In this document: positions 1 through 7,571 of the stretch, one piece after another
How the letters are laid out: every line of letters starts with the position of its first letter
Position numbering within the stretch: position 1 is the stretch's first letter
Assembly: GCA_910587305.1 (NCBI GenBank)
Contig: CAJUKV010000006.1
Span: 1 to 64,000 of the forward strand
DNA: 64,000 nt
DNA from: an uncultured Lachnospiraceae bacterium
Lineage (GTDB): Bacteria; Bacillota; Clostridia; Lachnospirales; Lachnospiraceae
Direction: 5' to 3'
Notes under the pieces: model-generated
What the model saw: only the letters and a program-made list of their open reading frames with translations
Databases searched by the model: none
Told to the model about the DNA's origin: nothing
Made by a program: the position numbers and the translations under genes

Positions 1-91
1 TAGGCTGTGAGAGATGAAGGGACTCGGCAGCCCGTATGATGCTCTGTTCTCTTGCGATGGCAAGAAAGTATTGAAGTACCCGTATTTCCAT
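1..91 (-). CDS. LysR-family transcriptional regulator, N-terminal fragment
   Basis: This gene runs off the left edge of the window; only about 30 codons are present. Read on the minus strand from ATG at 91, the protein begins MEIRVLQYFLAIAREQSIIR and continues AAESLHLSQP, the classical start of a LysR-type helix-turn-helix. A GGAGG-type ribosome binding site lies at 93-100, a few bases before the start. The domain is recognised from family knowledge; ligand and targets cannot be told. It is divergent from the gene at 423, the usual LysR arrangement, so the 331-bp gap may hold its operator. Confidence 0.85.
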   Translation of the reverse strand, partial: MEIRVLQYFLAIAREQSIIRAAESLHLSQP

Positions 92-422
92 ATTTCCTCC
101 TGTTTGCCCTGTTTTGGGGTATTCGGGTATACCCGCAGGGTGGTTTCGCTCCTTATTGCCCATTTTAGATAAAAAATCTAAAAAAATCCTATCATAAAAT
201 TCAATAGCTTTCAATTATGAAAACAGATTATATATAAATATTTACTATTTTATGTGCGCGGATTTATAGTGAAATCAAAAACTCCACAGCAAGCAATGGT
301 ATCTTTTTGCCATCTTGCCAAGTAGGGCTTCCAAATTTTATTGAGAAAAATAGGGGTGTATGTTAGAATCAATTGAAATATCAAAATAACAAATCAGGAA
401 TCATAGAAAGGGACAAAATCTT
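92..422. other. Divergent intergenic region between LysR and DUF3795 genes
   Basis: AT-rich stretch with no convincing gene. It holds a perfect 12-bp palindrome CGGGTATACCCG at 124-135, just upstream of the LysR start, which could be an operator. No promoter pair was strong enough to call. Confidence 0.4.
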
Positions 423-860
423 ATGAAAATGCCTAAAGCAAATATTGATATGAGTATGTTTGCCCCTTGTGGAATGAATTGTAAGGTCTGCTATAAGCAT
501 TGTTATCATAAAAAACCTTGTGCCGGTTGTTTAGTTGACGATAAAGGGAAGCCTGAGCATTGCCGTAAATGTAAAATCAAGGACTGCATCAAGGAAAAAG
601 CCCTGTCCTATTGCTTTGATTGTTCCGAATATCCTTGCAGGCTGATTAAAAATCTTGAAAAGAGCTATAACGAGCGGTATCAGGCAAGCCTTATGGAGAA
701 CAGTTATTTTGTTCGGAAACATGGTTTGGGTTGCTTCATGAAACAACAGAAAGAAAAATATACTTGTCCAAAATGTGGCGGTATTATTTCCATTCACGAT
801 AAAGAATGTAGTGAGTGTCAAGAAAAGATGCGGAGCTATGCGGGAAACCGAGAGGAATGA
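423..860 (+). CDS. DUF3795-family cysteine-rich protein
   Basis: A 145-residue soluble protein rich in cysteine. The N-terminal half has closely spaced pairs (CGMNCKVC, CAGC, CRKCKIKDC, CFDCSEYPC), the pattern I associate with DUF3795, a small putative metal-binding domain of unknown function found in anaerobes. The C-terminus carries a separate rubredoxin/zinc-ribbon-like pair, CPKCGG followed by CSEC, at roughly residues 117-135. An AAAGGGA ribosome binding site precedes the ATG. The next gene starts about 50 bp downstream in another frame, so the two may be co-transcribed. The family call is good; the function is unknown. Confidence 0.75.
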   Translation: MKMPKANIDMSMFAPCGMNCKVCYKHCYHKKPCAGCLVDDKGKPEHCRKCKIKDCIKEKALSYCFDCSEYPCRLIKNLEKSYNERYQASLMENSYFVRKHGLGCFMKQQKEKYTCPKCGGIISIHDKECSECQEKMRSYAGNREE

Positions 861-909
861 AACGGATACGGCAGAAACAGATATTCAGAATAGTACGGAG
901 GAAAATAAA

Positions 910-1260
910 GTGGCAAATATGAATGTGCAGGTTGGTGATGTGGTATTTTCAGCGACACTGGAAGAGAATGAAGCCGTGTCCGCTCTGGTGGAAATGATGC
1001 GGGAGAGTCCTGTAGTGATTCGGATGAGCGACTATTCCGGCTTTGAAAAGGCAGGTCCTCTGGGAACAGGCCTTCCTGCCTGTAACAGCCGGATCACGAC
1101 ACAGGCCGGGGATATTGTCTTATATAATGGAAATCAGATCGTTATTTTCTACGGATCCAATTCCTGGAGCTATACAAGATTGGGACATATTGACGATTTG
1201 AACGGTTGGGAGGATGCTCTGGGAAGTGGGGATGTTACCGTGACTTTTTCTTTAGAATAA
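910..1260 (+). CDS. Cyclophilin-like fold protein
   Basis: About 116 residues from GTG at 910. The sequence MNVQVGDVVFSATLEENEAV, then GLPACNSRITTQAGDIVLYNGNQIVIFYGSNSWSYTRLGHID, matches the cyclophilin-like domain found alone or after lipoprotein signals in clostridia. The open frame extends upstream to 775, but that part overlaps the DUF3795 gene and looks unlike a signal peptide. GGAGG at 897-901 sits 8 bases before GTG 910, and the resulting length equals one domain, so I chose that start. ATG 919 has poor spacing. Peptidyl-prolyl isomerase activity is not assured for this subfamily. Confidence 0.7.
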   Translation: MANMNVQVGDVVFSATLEENEAVSALVEMMRESPVVIRMSDYSGFEKAGPLGTGLPACNSRITTQAGDIVLYNGNQIVIFYGSNSWSYTRLGHIDDLNGWEDALGSGDVTVTFSLE

Positions 1261-1389
1261 AAAGTTTCATAATTAAGTTTCATAATTAAAGTTGAGATAC
1301 TTGGAAACGTTTCAATTTAGAGATTGATTTTACAAAGCTTATTAAGTATAATTGTTCTATATGGAAATGTTCTAATAAGAATTGAGGCG

Positions 1390-1833
1390 ATGTATTTGGA
1401 AACAAAGGGCGGATTTTATATTACACAAATTAAACAACTTCAAGACAGGATTTTTGAAAGATTACTATTTGAAAATGGTATTGAAATAAGTGGTGGGCAG
1501 GGACGAATATTATTCATTCTATGGAAAACAGATAATCTTACGATTAGTGAAATAAGTGAAAAGACCTCTCTTGCAAAAAATACCGTATCTGTTGTAATAA
1601 ATGGAATGGTAAATAAGGGAATTGTAGAAAGAAATATTAACCCACACAACCGCCGACAAATGATTGTGTCACTCACAGAGTATGCAAAATCTTTGCAGGA
1701 AAAATATGAAATGGTATCTCAAAAGATGAATGTATTATTTTATCAAGGCTTTTCAGAAGAAGAGCAAAGACAATTTGAACAATATCTTGCCAGAATACTT
1801 GAAACCTTGATTGAAAAGCTACATACAAACTAA
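1390..1833 (+). CDS. MarR-family transcriptional regulator
   Basis: A 147-residue winged-helix repressor. The recognition region is ISEISEKTSLAKNTVSVVIN with the wing NKGIVERNINPHNRRQMIVS, followed by a helical dimerisation tail. The frame is open from 1324, but clostridial homologues start near METKGGF..ITQIKQLQ, so ATG 1390 is preferred; the GAGG before it is very close (2 bases), so the start is uncertain. It lies 26 bp ahead of a flavin/PNPOx-like gene and probably controls it and itself. The inducing ligand is not evident. Confidence 0.8.
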   Translation: MYLETKGGFYITQIKQLQDRIFERLLFENGIEISGGQGRILFILWKTDNLTISEISEKTSLAKNTVSVVINGMVNKGIVERNINPHNRRQMIVSLTEYAKSLQEKYEMVSQKMNVLFYQGFSEEEQRQFEQYLARILETLIEKLHTN

Positions 1834-1859
1834 TAATTTCAGGAGGAGGATAATTTCCA

Positions 1860-2288
1860 ATGAAGACAAGAGGACAAATGATTGAATTTATCAAAAAACA
1901 AAAGGTGTCATTTATTGCTTCCGTGGATGAAGAAGGTTTCCCCAATATAAAAGCAATGTTTGTACCACGCAAGATTGAGGGAAATTGTTTTTATTATTCA
2001 ACGAATACGTCCGCTATGCGCTCCCAACAGTTTATAAAAAATCCAAAGGCAAGTATTTATTTTTTCAGCAAGGGACGCTTTAAATATGAGGGCATTATGC
2101 TGACCGGTACAATGGAAGTCTTGCAGGACGATAAAACAAAGCAAGAAATTTGGTGTACCGGGGATACAATGTATTATAAACAGGGCGTAACTGACCCGGA
2201 TTACTGTGTATTAAAATTTACTGCAATAAAGGGCAGACATTATTGTGATTTGAAAACGGAAAGTTTTGATATTGAGGACTTAAATTGA
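1860..2288 (+). CDS. Pyridoxamine 5'-phosphate oxidase-like (FMN-binding split barrel) protein
   Basis: A 142-residue split-barrel protein of the PNPOx-like / general stress protein 26 type. Visible features are the first strands (VSFIASVDEEGFPNIKAMF), the central NPKASIYFF segment, and the closing strand GRHYCDLKTESF. AGGAGG lies at 1842-1847. The family binds FMN or F420 or has lost cofactor binding, so the activity is not predictable; it is too short and divergent to be PdxH. Its gene directly follows the MarR gene, which suggests a small regulated redox or stress unit. Confidence 0.75.
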   Translation: MKTRGQMIEFIKKQKVSFIASVDEEGFPNIKAMFVPRKIEGNCFYYSTNTSAMRSQQFIKNPKASIYFFSKGRFKYEGIMLTGTMEVLQDDKTKQEIWCTGDTMYYKQGVTDPDYCVLKFTAIKGRHYCDLKTESFDIEDLN

Positions 2289-2476
2289 AAAAATATCCCG
2301 GGTACTATATAATATCTGGGACAAAAGGCGGTATGTAAAGTGGTAAAAGATATTTAAGCAAATATATTGTAGGGTTATCAGAAGACGATAAGCGGGTTTT
2401 GTTCCTAACACAGCGGACAGGATAGTGTTGGGAGACGGGGAATCATGCTTAAGCATCTATGATGAAGGAGGAAAAA

Positions 2477-3103
2477 GTGAAGTATAAACAAATCGTTTTT
2501 GACATTGACGGAACTTTGATTGATACGGAGCATGCAGTTCTTTATTCCTTTCAGGAAACTTTAAAGACTTTATGCGGCGAAAGCGTACCGATTGAAAAAC
2601 TGAATTTTGCACTGGGCATTACGGGAGAAGACGCTTTAAAAAAATTTCCGGTAGAAGATATATCTTCCGCTTTGGATTTATGGAACCAAAATATGTGTAA
2701 ATACAATGAAACCGTAACAGTATTTAGCGGAATTTTGGAGTTGCTAAAGGCACTGTCCGAATCAGGCTATGGAATGGGAATTGTCACTTCCAGAACAAGA
2801 GAAGAATATGAGAAAGATTTTATTCCGCATAAGATCTATCAATACTTTAATACGGTCATTTGCGCCGACGACACCGCCGAACATAAGCCTATGCCGGAAC
2901 CCTTGCTTAAATATATGAAATTGGCGGGCGCAAATCAAAATGAAATACTTTATGTTGGCGACAGCAAATATGACGGAATATGCGCCAAAAACGCAGGTGT
3001 TGATTTTGCATTGGCGGTTTGGGGAAGTCATACAAAATCGATACAGGCAAACTACTATCTTGAAAAGCCGCTGGATTTGATAAAGGTTTTGGGTGAGAAA
3101 TAG
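2477..3103 (+). CDS. HAD-superfamily phosphatase (phosphoglycolate phosphatase-like)
   Basis: About 208 residues. Motif I is FDIDGTLID (nucleophile and acid/base Asp at residues 9 and 11 from the chosen start), motif II is TSRTREE, and the C-terminal VGDSKYDGICAKNAG is motif IV. A helical cap lies between motifs I and II, as in the beta-phosphoglucomutase/Gph class. GGAGG at 2467-2471 sits 5 bases before GTG 2477, a better start than ATG 2459 or 2462, which precede the ribosome binding site. The substrate is unknown; the acetyltransferase downstream weakly suggests sugar phosphate salvage. Confidence 0.8.
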   Translation: MKYKQIVFDIDGTLIDTEHAVLYSFQETLKTLCGESVPIEKLNFALGITGEDALKKFPVEDISSALDLWNQNMCKYNETVTVFSGILELLKALSESGYGMGIVTSRTREEYEKDFIPHKIYQYFNTVICADDTAEHKPMPEPLLKYMKLAGANQNEILYVGDSKYDGICAKNAGVDFALAVWGSHTKSIQANYYLEKPLDLIKVLGEK

Positions 3104-3205
3104 CATAAATAATTTGGAAGCGCCGTCGGTATGGCGTATGTTTACAATGAAAGCATGCACGTATGCATCTACCGGCAAAGATTAGATGGTAAAGGAGGGC
3201 AGGAT

Positions 3206-3808
3206 GTGACTGAACTGGAAAAATGTATGGCGGGATTGAATTATAACTGTCATGACAAAATATTTTTAGCATATAAAAAGAAAGCAAGGGAATTGCTTGC
3301 CAGATACAACAATCTCCCCTATGAATGTAAAGAGGAAAAAACAGAAATTTTAGGATGTCTGTTTGGGAGTACGGGCACGAACGTGTCGGTAGGGACGCCG
3401 TTCTTATGCGACTATGGGTGTAACACATACATAGGAAACAATGTTTCCATCAATATGAACTGTACATTTGTGGATTGCAATAAAATAGAAATCGGCAATC
3501 ATGTTTTGATTGCATCAAATGTGCAGATTTATACGGCGGCTCATCCTGTTGAACTTTCCGAACGGCTCACCCCTGATTGGAGCCCTGAAAGTGGGGAGTA
3601 TTTTTGCCGGACATATGCTTTGCCCGTAAAAATTGGGGACGGCTGTTGGATCGGAGGAGGTGCTATCATCCTTCCCGGCGTAACCATTGGAAATGGGTCT
3701 GTTATAGGGGCGGGCAGTGTGGTAACAAAAGATATTCCGGACAATTGCGTTGCAGCAGGAAACCCATGTAAAGTGCTCAGACGGATAAATGAAGCACAGC
3801 AGGTATAA
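3206..3808 (+). CDS. Sugar O-acetyltransferase, maltose/galactoside acetyltransferase (Maa/LacA) type
   Basis: A 200-residue left-handed beta-helix acetyltransferase. The N-terminal helical domain (TELEKCMAGLNYNCHD) is typical of Maa/NodL/LacA; hexapeptide repeats follow, with the catalytic-type His in TAAHPVELSER and a C-terminal GAGSVVTKDIPDNCVAAGNP. The frame is open from 3131, but AAAGGAGG at 3191-3199 sits 6-7 bases before GTG 3206 and that start gives the family length. It transfers acetyl from acetyl-CoA to a sugar hydroxyl; the acceptor is unknown. Confidence 0.85.
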   Translation: MTELEKCMAGLNYNCHDKIFLAYKKKARELLARYNNLPYECKEEKTEILGCLFGSTGTNVSVGTPFLCDYGCNTYIGNNVSINMNCTFVDCNKIEIGNHVLIASNVQIYTAAHPVELSERLTPDWSPESGEYFCRTYALPVKIGDGCWIGGGAIILPGVTIGNGSVIGAGSVVTKDIPDNCVAAGNPCKVLRRINEAQQV

Positions 3809-3826
3809 CAATGTATTTTAGCTTGC

Positions 3827-3852
3827 TATTCACGGCCCATGGGCCGTGAATA
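3827..3852. terminator. 26-bp perfect palindrome after the acetyltransferase gene
   Basis: TATTCACGGCCCA followed directly by its exact reverse complement, 18 bp beyond the stop codon. There is no loop in the DNA and no U-run after it, so it could be a weak terminator or a protein-binding site rather than a standard intrinsic terminator. Confidence 0.45.
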
Positions 3853-4032
3853 ATAACAAAGAAGACAAAAGTTGGTATATTTGGATAGATTTATAGGTTG
3901 CTTTTCAAAGCAAGGTGTGCTATTATTTAATAAATTAATTTAAAAAGTTAATTAAATGCATTATAATCCTTACTCAAATATGCATTAAAAGACGTCTAAA
4001 TAATTAACTTATCTTATTAATCAATTGCGTAT

Positions 4033-4266
4033 TTTGATTCCCGCGCGCTCGAAGCCAAGGGGCTGCCCATAGAGACACAAAGCGTCTCACAGACATTTTG
4101 CGAATGCCGAGGGGCACATACCCCGCCGCTTTACAGCGTTGCAAGCTTGATGGCCCGTTGCCTGCCGCGGGGGCTGATTCTGATTTCGAAGCAGAGTCAA
4201 AGACGCAGGAGGGAGGGGATACATAAAAGTATACCGGAGAATAAGCAAAAATCGAAAGGAGAGTGA
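4033..4266 (+). other. GC-rich islet with an open frame lacking a start, upstream of the Fe-S genes
   Basis: The gap between 3853 and 4269 changes sharply from AT-rich (to about 4030) to GC-rich. From 4033 one frame stays open for 78 codons to TGA 4264-4266, including CECRGAHTPPLYSVASLMAR. I do not recognise a protein domain. My impression, from memory and unverified, is that similar strings occur in annotated hypothetical proteins of Lachnospiraceae on both strands, which would fit a dispersed structured repeat miscalled as protein. AAAGGAG at its 3' end serves the next gene. Confidence 0.35.
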
Positions 4267-4269
4267 CAT

Positions 4270-5469
4270 ATGGAACAAGAAATCAAAGAGCAGGTAAACC
4301 AAATACTGAAAAAAGAGCTGGACGAAGTGTATTTTTCCATTGCCAAAAAGATCTTAAATGATCATCCCCAGTCGCGCTATGTGCCGTGGATGCTGGCCCA
4401 TAAAATGTCCCCAAAGGAAGCCCGTGTGATAGATGCGCTTCCGGATAAGGATTGGACGCCTGAGATAGGGGAATTAAAGGTTTCCAAGGCTTTTGCGGAA
4501 AAAGTCGGAATGGATAAATATGATGTTGACGCGCTGATTTTGGACCGTTTTTTCAGCGCTGATGTTATGACAAATCATGAAATAGGGCCGGTGGTCCGCG
4601 CTGATCCGGTACAGTGGATGGATCTGCAGCACAGCCCGGTCTGGCGGGAGCGTAACGGACGGGCATATTATATTGTATTGCAGATGTTTTTAGAAGATGA
4701 ACTAGCCCCAAGGATGGAAAAAGCAACGGAGGCGTCCAGGCTGGGGAATCCGGATTGGGTCAATCCTTCCGGCGGGAGAATTATTCCCCGCTATGATGCG
4801 GTGAAAGACTTTCCGGAATTGCTGCCGATTGAAAATTATAAGACGATATTGCAGACTTGCGAATTGCTGACGATGATAGAATGCCCTTGCCGTTTCCGTC
4901 ATCCTGAGGAAAAGGACCCATTTGTCTGTGTAGAAGCGAACGAAGCGGCAAAACTGTTGATCGATATGGGATTTTCACGTCAGTACTCCTGGAAAGAAGT
5001 CTTTGATATCATTCAGAAAGCCGGGAAAAAGGCGCCCTTTGTACACACTGCGCGGAATAACGACATGATGGATGAAACAAATACGAAAATTGTGTCATAT
5101 TCTAATGTTTTGTGTAATTGTAATGTGACCGCCTGTGGAGTGCTTTCAAATATGCATAAATATGGGAGCACACAAAAGCCCTGGAATTATTACACCAAAT
5201 CAAGGTTCAGGGCCGAGATTGATTTGGATAAATGTATTGACTGCGGCCTATGTGAGAAATCGCGCTGTATGTTTGACGCCATTCAAAACAAATATTACAT
5301 AGACAAAGGGATACATGGAAGGTGCGTTAATGAAACACAGTGTATGGGATGCGGCTGCTGTGTGGAGACCTGTCCCACAGGGGCGTTGACCATGAAACTT
5401 GTGGATCCGCCGGAGAGCTTGCTTGGATATCATCCCCCAAAACCGGATGCGGAAAGGGATGAAAAGTAG
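4270..5469 (+). CDS. 4Fe-4S dicluster protein with N-terminal metal-binding region (paralogue 1)
   Basis: A 399-residue cytoplasmic protein with AAAGGAG upstream. The C-terminus carries two ferredoxin motifs, CIDCGLCEKSRC and CMGCGCCVETCP, about residues 320-370. Further in are two extra cysteine clusters, CPCRFRH...C (about 205-220) and CNCNVTAC (about 280-290), a layout I have seen in anaerobic Fe-S proteins where CxCR and CNC motifs likely hold another metal site. The N-terminal 180 residues (YVPWMLAHKMSPKEARVIDAL) look helical, possibly winged-helix. It is followed at 5659 by a close paralogue. Electron transfer or redox sensing is likely; the actual reaction is unknown. Confidence 0.7.
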   Translation: MEQEIKEQVNQILKKELDEVYFSIAKKILNDHPQSRYVPWMLAHKMSPKEARVIDALPDKDWTPEIGELKVSKAFAEKVGMDKYDVDALILDRFFSADVMTNHEIGPVVRADPVQWMDLQHSPVWRERNGRAYYIVLQMFLEDELAPRMEKATEASRLGNPDWVNPSGGRIIPRYDAVKDFPELLPIENYKTILQTCELLTMIECPCRFRHPEEKDPFVCVEANEAAKLLIDMGFSRQYSWKEVFDIIQKAGKKAPFVHTARNNDMMDETNTKIVSYSNVLCNCNVTACGVLSNMHKYGSTQKPWNYYTKSRFRAEIDLDKCIDCGLCEKSRCMFDAIQNKYYIDKGIHGRCVNETQCMGCGCCVETCPTGALTMKLVDPPESLLGYHPPKPDAERDEK

Positions 5470-5579
5470 TGTGAAGAAAAGTTCTAAGTTGTCAAAAAAC
5501 GCCATCTAAGAACTTTTAAAGCTTGCAAAGCAAGCTATCTTCACACTCAGAAGAATGCTTTGCAAAGCAGGCATTCTTC
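5469..5579. repeat. Compound hairpin element between the two Fe-S genes
   Basis: Outer arms GTGTGAAGA (5469-5477) and TCTTCACAC (5538-5546) enclose two hairpins: AAAAGTTCTAAG with CTAAGAACTTTT, and AGCTTGC-aaa-GCAAGCT, a three-way-junction layout. A further hairpin, GAAGAATGC (5550-5558) with GCATTCTTC (5571-5579), follows. The first arm begins at the last base of the upstream stop codon. Part of it recurs at 54919. Confidence 0.75.
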
Positions 5580-5658
5580 ATTCAGATTTGTGATAATACA
5601 CAACGAATTTGTGCCTGGGCCTAAATTTGAGGGCTGATGGCAAGAATGGAGGAATAAT

Positions 5659-6897
5659 ATGAGGACGGATTATACGAACACAAAGCCGGAAATGCTGGAT
5701 GAGATTAATGCGATCTTTCATAAGGAAATTGATCCCATTTATATGGAACTGGCCCGCAGAATTGAACCCCGGATCAAAAATCCCCGGTACATGCCGTGGC
5801 TTCTTGCACACAAAATGAGTCCTGAGTGTGTCAGAATTCTGCTTGCCTTGCCTGATCCGGACTGGACGCCGGATTTAGGGGATCACATGGTTTCCGATGA
5901 GCTGATTAAGAAGCTGGGTATGGATAAGGAATTTGTGCGCAAACAATTGGAGGAACGCTATTTCAGCGGCGATATTTTTTATGATAAGACAACGGGCGAG
6001 CCTATTGTAACGCCGGGGGGCGCTTTGTGGGCGGACTTACAGAACAATCCTGACTGGATGAAGAGAAACGGCCCTGCTTACTATAAAGGCGTTGCTATGT
6101 TCCACGAGTATGATTTTGCCGCATGTATCGAAGAGACGATGCACGATTTCATGAAGCAGGGGATCCACGGATTAAATCAGATTTGTCCCCGCTATGATTC
6201 TGTCAAAGACTGTCCGAATCTGCTTCCGGTGGAAAATTACAAGGAGATTCTTAAAAGCAAAACCAAACTTACGCAGAACCAGTGCGCATGCCGGACGCGT
6301 TATCCGGAACTGGGACAGGATGATCATGTCTGTATTTCTGCGGATGAAACCGCTGATTTTATGATTGCCCATAATCTTGGCAAGGAGATTACGTTTGAGG
6401 AGATGTTTGACTATATACAAAAATCCGGCAAGAAAATTCCCCATGTCCATGTTGTGGCGCATACGCTGGATTTGAAAGATGTCGGAACAATATTGTGCAG
6501 CTGTAATGTCAATACCTGTTCCGCCATGCGCCATATTACGGCAACCGGGGGTAAATACCATTATCAGGAAATATACAACAAGTCCAGATTCCGTGCGGTT
6601 CTGGATCCGGATAAGTGTATTGACTGCGGCCTCTGCTATCATAAGCGCTGCATGTTTGATGCAATTCATAAGAAATTTGACCGTGATTATGGCGATGAAG
6701 CGCTTTTTGTCAATGAATCTTCCTGTATGGGATGCGGCTGCTGCGTGGAGACCTGTCCTACGGGGGCGTTGACCATGAAACTGGTTGATCCGCCACAGGC
6801 GCTTTTGGGCTGGCATGTTGTTGACGGAAAGGCGATAGATCCGGAAACAATACATCAAAAGGAAGAAGAAAAAAGTCCCGATATTGCATTCTATTGA
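5659..6897 (+). CDS. 4Fe-4S dicluster protein with N-terminal metal-binding region (paralogue 2)
   Basis: A 412-residue paralogue of the protein at 4270, with the same order of parts: helical N-terminus (YMPWLLAHKMSPECVRILLAL), CACRTRY...C and CSCNVNTC clusters, then CIDCGLCYHKRC and CMGCGCCVETCP. GGAGG at 5648-5652 precedes ATG 5659. The shared C-terminal block ending TGALTMKLVDPP shows that the pair arose by duplication. It is followed after 60 bp by a methyltransferase and then a sugar importer, all on one strand, so it may belong to that operon. Function unknown; a two-subunit redox complex is a reasonable guess. Confidence 0.7.
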   Translation: MRTDYTNTKPEMLDEINAIFHKEIDPIYMELARRIEPRIKNPRYMPWLLAHKMSPECVRILLALPDPDWTPDLGDHMVSDELIKKLGMDKEFVRKQLEERYFSGDIFYDKTTGEPIVTPGGALWADLQNNPDWMKRNGPAYYKGVAMFHEYDFAACIEETMHDFMKQGIHGLNQICPRYDSVKDCPNLLPVENYKEILKSKTKLTQNQCACRTRYPELGQDDHVCISADETADFMIAHNLGKEITFEEMFDYIQKSGKKIPHVHVVAHTLDLKDVGTILCSCNVNTCSAMRHITATGGKYHYQEIYNKSRFRAVLDPDKCIDCGLCYHKRCMFDAIHKKFDRDYGDEALFVNESSCMGCGCCVETCPTGALTMKLVDPPQALLGWHVVDGKAIDPETIHQKEEEKSPDIAFY

Positions 6898-6957
6898 TTT
6901 TTGTGGAAAGTAAGCCGGGCAGATGATCTTATCGGACAGTAAGGAGGAAACAGATAC

Positions 6958-7542
6958 ATGGATGCATCCATGGAGGAATTAAGAAGCTATTTTGATAATG
7001 CGGCGGACAGATGGGACATAGCTAATCATTGCAAAAGGGAGAACTTAAAACGGATTGTTGCATTATCCGGTCTTTGCAGGGGAGATACCATATTGGATCT
7101 GGCTTGCGGCACAGGGGTGTTGACCGAATATCTTCTTGCGGTGACTCCCAATGTTATAGGTCTGGATCTGTCGGAAAAGATGATTACACATGCCCGTGAG
7201 AAGTATGCAGGGACAACGGCATGTTTTATCAGCGGGGATTTTTACGCTTTTGCCCAAAAAGATTTCGATGTGGTGATCCTGCACAATGCCTATCCCCACT
7301 TTCAGGATAAGGAAAAGCTGGTTTTGCATCTGGCGAAAGTTTTACGGCCAAATGGAAGGGTAGTAGTTGCACATTCCATTGGAAGGGAGCGGTTAAATGC
7401 GGTGCATCAAAGGAGGGCGACACATTTTTCAGTACCTCTTCGAACGGTGGAGGAGGAGGTTAAAGTATTTGCGGAAAAGTTTATGATTGACTTTGCGGCA
7501 GATGAAGTTGATTTTTACGCTTTTTCCGGAACGAAAAGGTAA
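6958..7542 (+). CDS. Class I SAM-dependent methyltransferase
   Basis: A 194-residue Rossmann methyltransferase. Motif I is ILDLACGTGVLTEYL (about residues 45-60), the acidic SAM-binding position is in IGLDLSEKM, and post-motif LHNAYPHFQDKEK and VLRPNGRVVVAHS follow. An AAGGAGG site precedes ATG 6958. It belongs to the UbiE/small-molecule group, but the substrate is not visible. It sits 60 bp after the second Fe-S gene and 29 bp before the solute-binding lipoprotein gene, so it probably acts in the same pathway, perhaps on the imported compound or on a corrinoid/Fe-S partner; that is inference. Confidence 0.8.
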   Translation: MDASMEELRSYFDNAADRWDIANHCKRENLKRIVALSGLCRGDTILDLACGTGVLTEYLLAVTPNVIGLDLSEKMITHAREKYAGTTACFISGDFYAFAQKDFDVVILHNAYPHFQDKEKLVLHLAKVLRPNGRVVVAHSIGRERLNAVHQRRATHFSVPLRTVEEEVKVFAEKFMIDFAADEVDFYAFSGTKR

Positions 7543-7571
7543 TTTGGATTTTAAACGAAGGAGGATTTAAG

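Noticed and set aside
775..909. Long N-terminal extension of the cyclophilin-like protein
   Set aside because: It overlaps the DUF3795 gene in another frame, is not signal-peptide-like, and a well-spaced GGAGG serves GTG 910.
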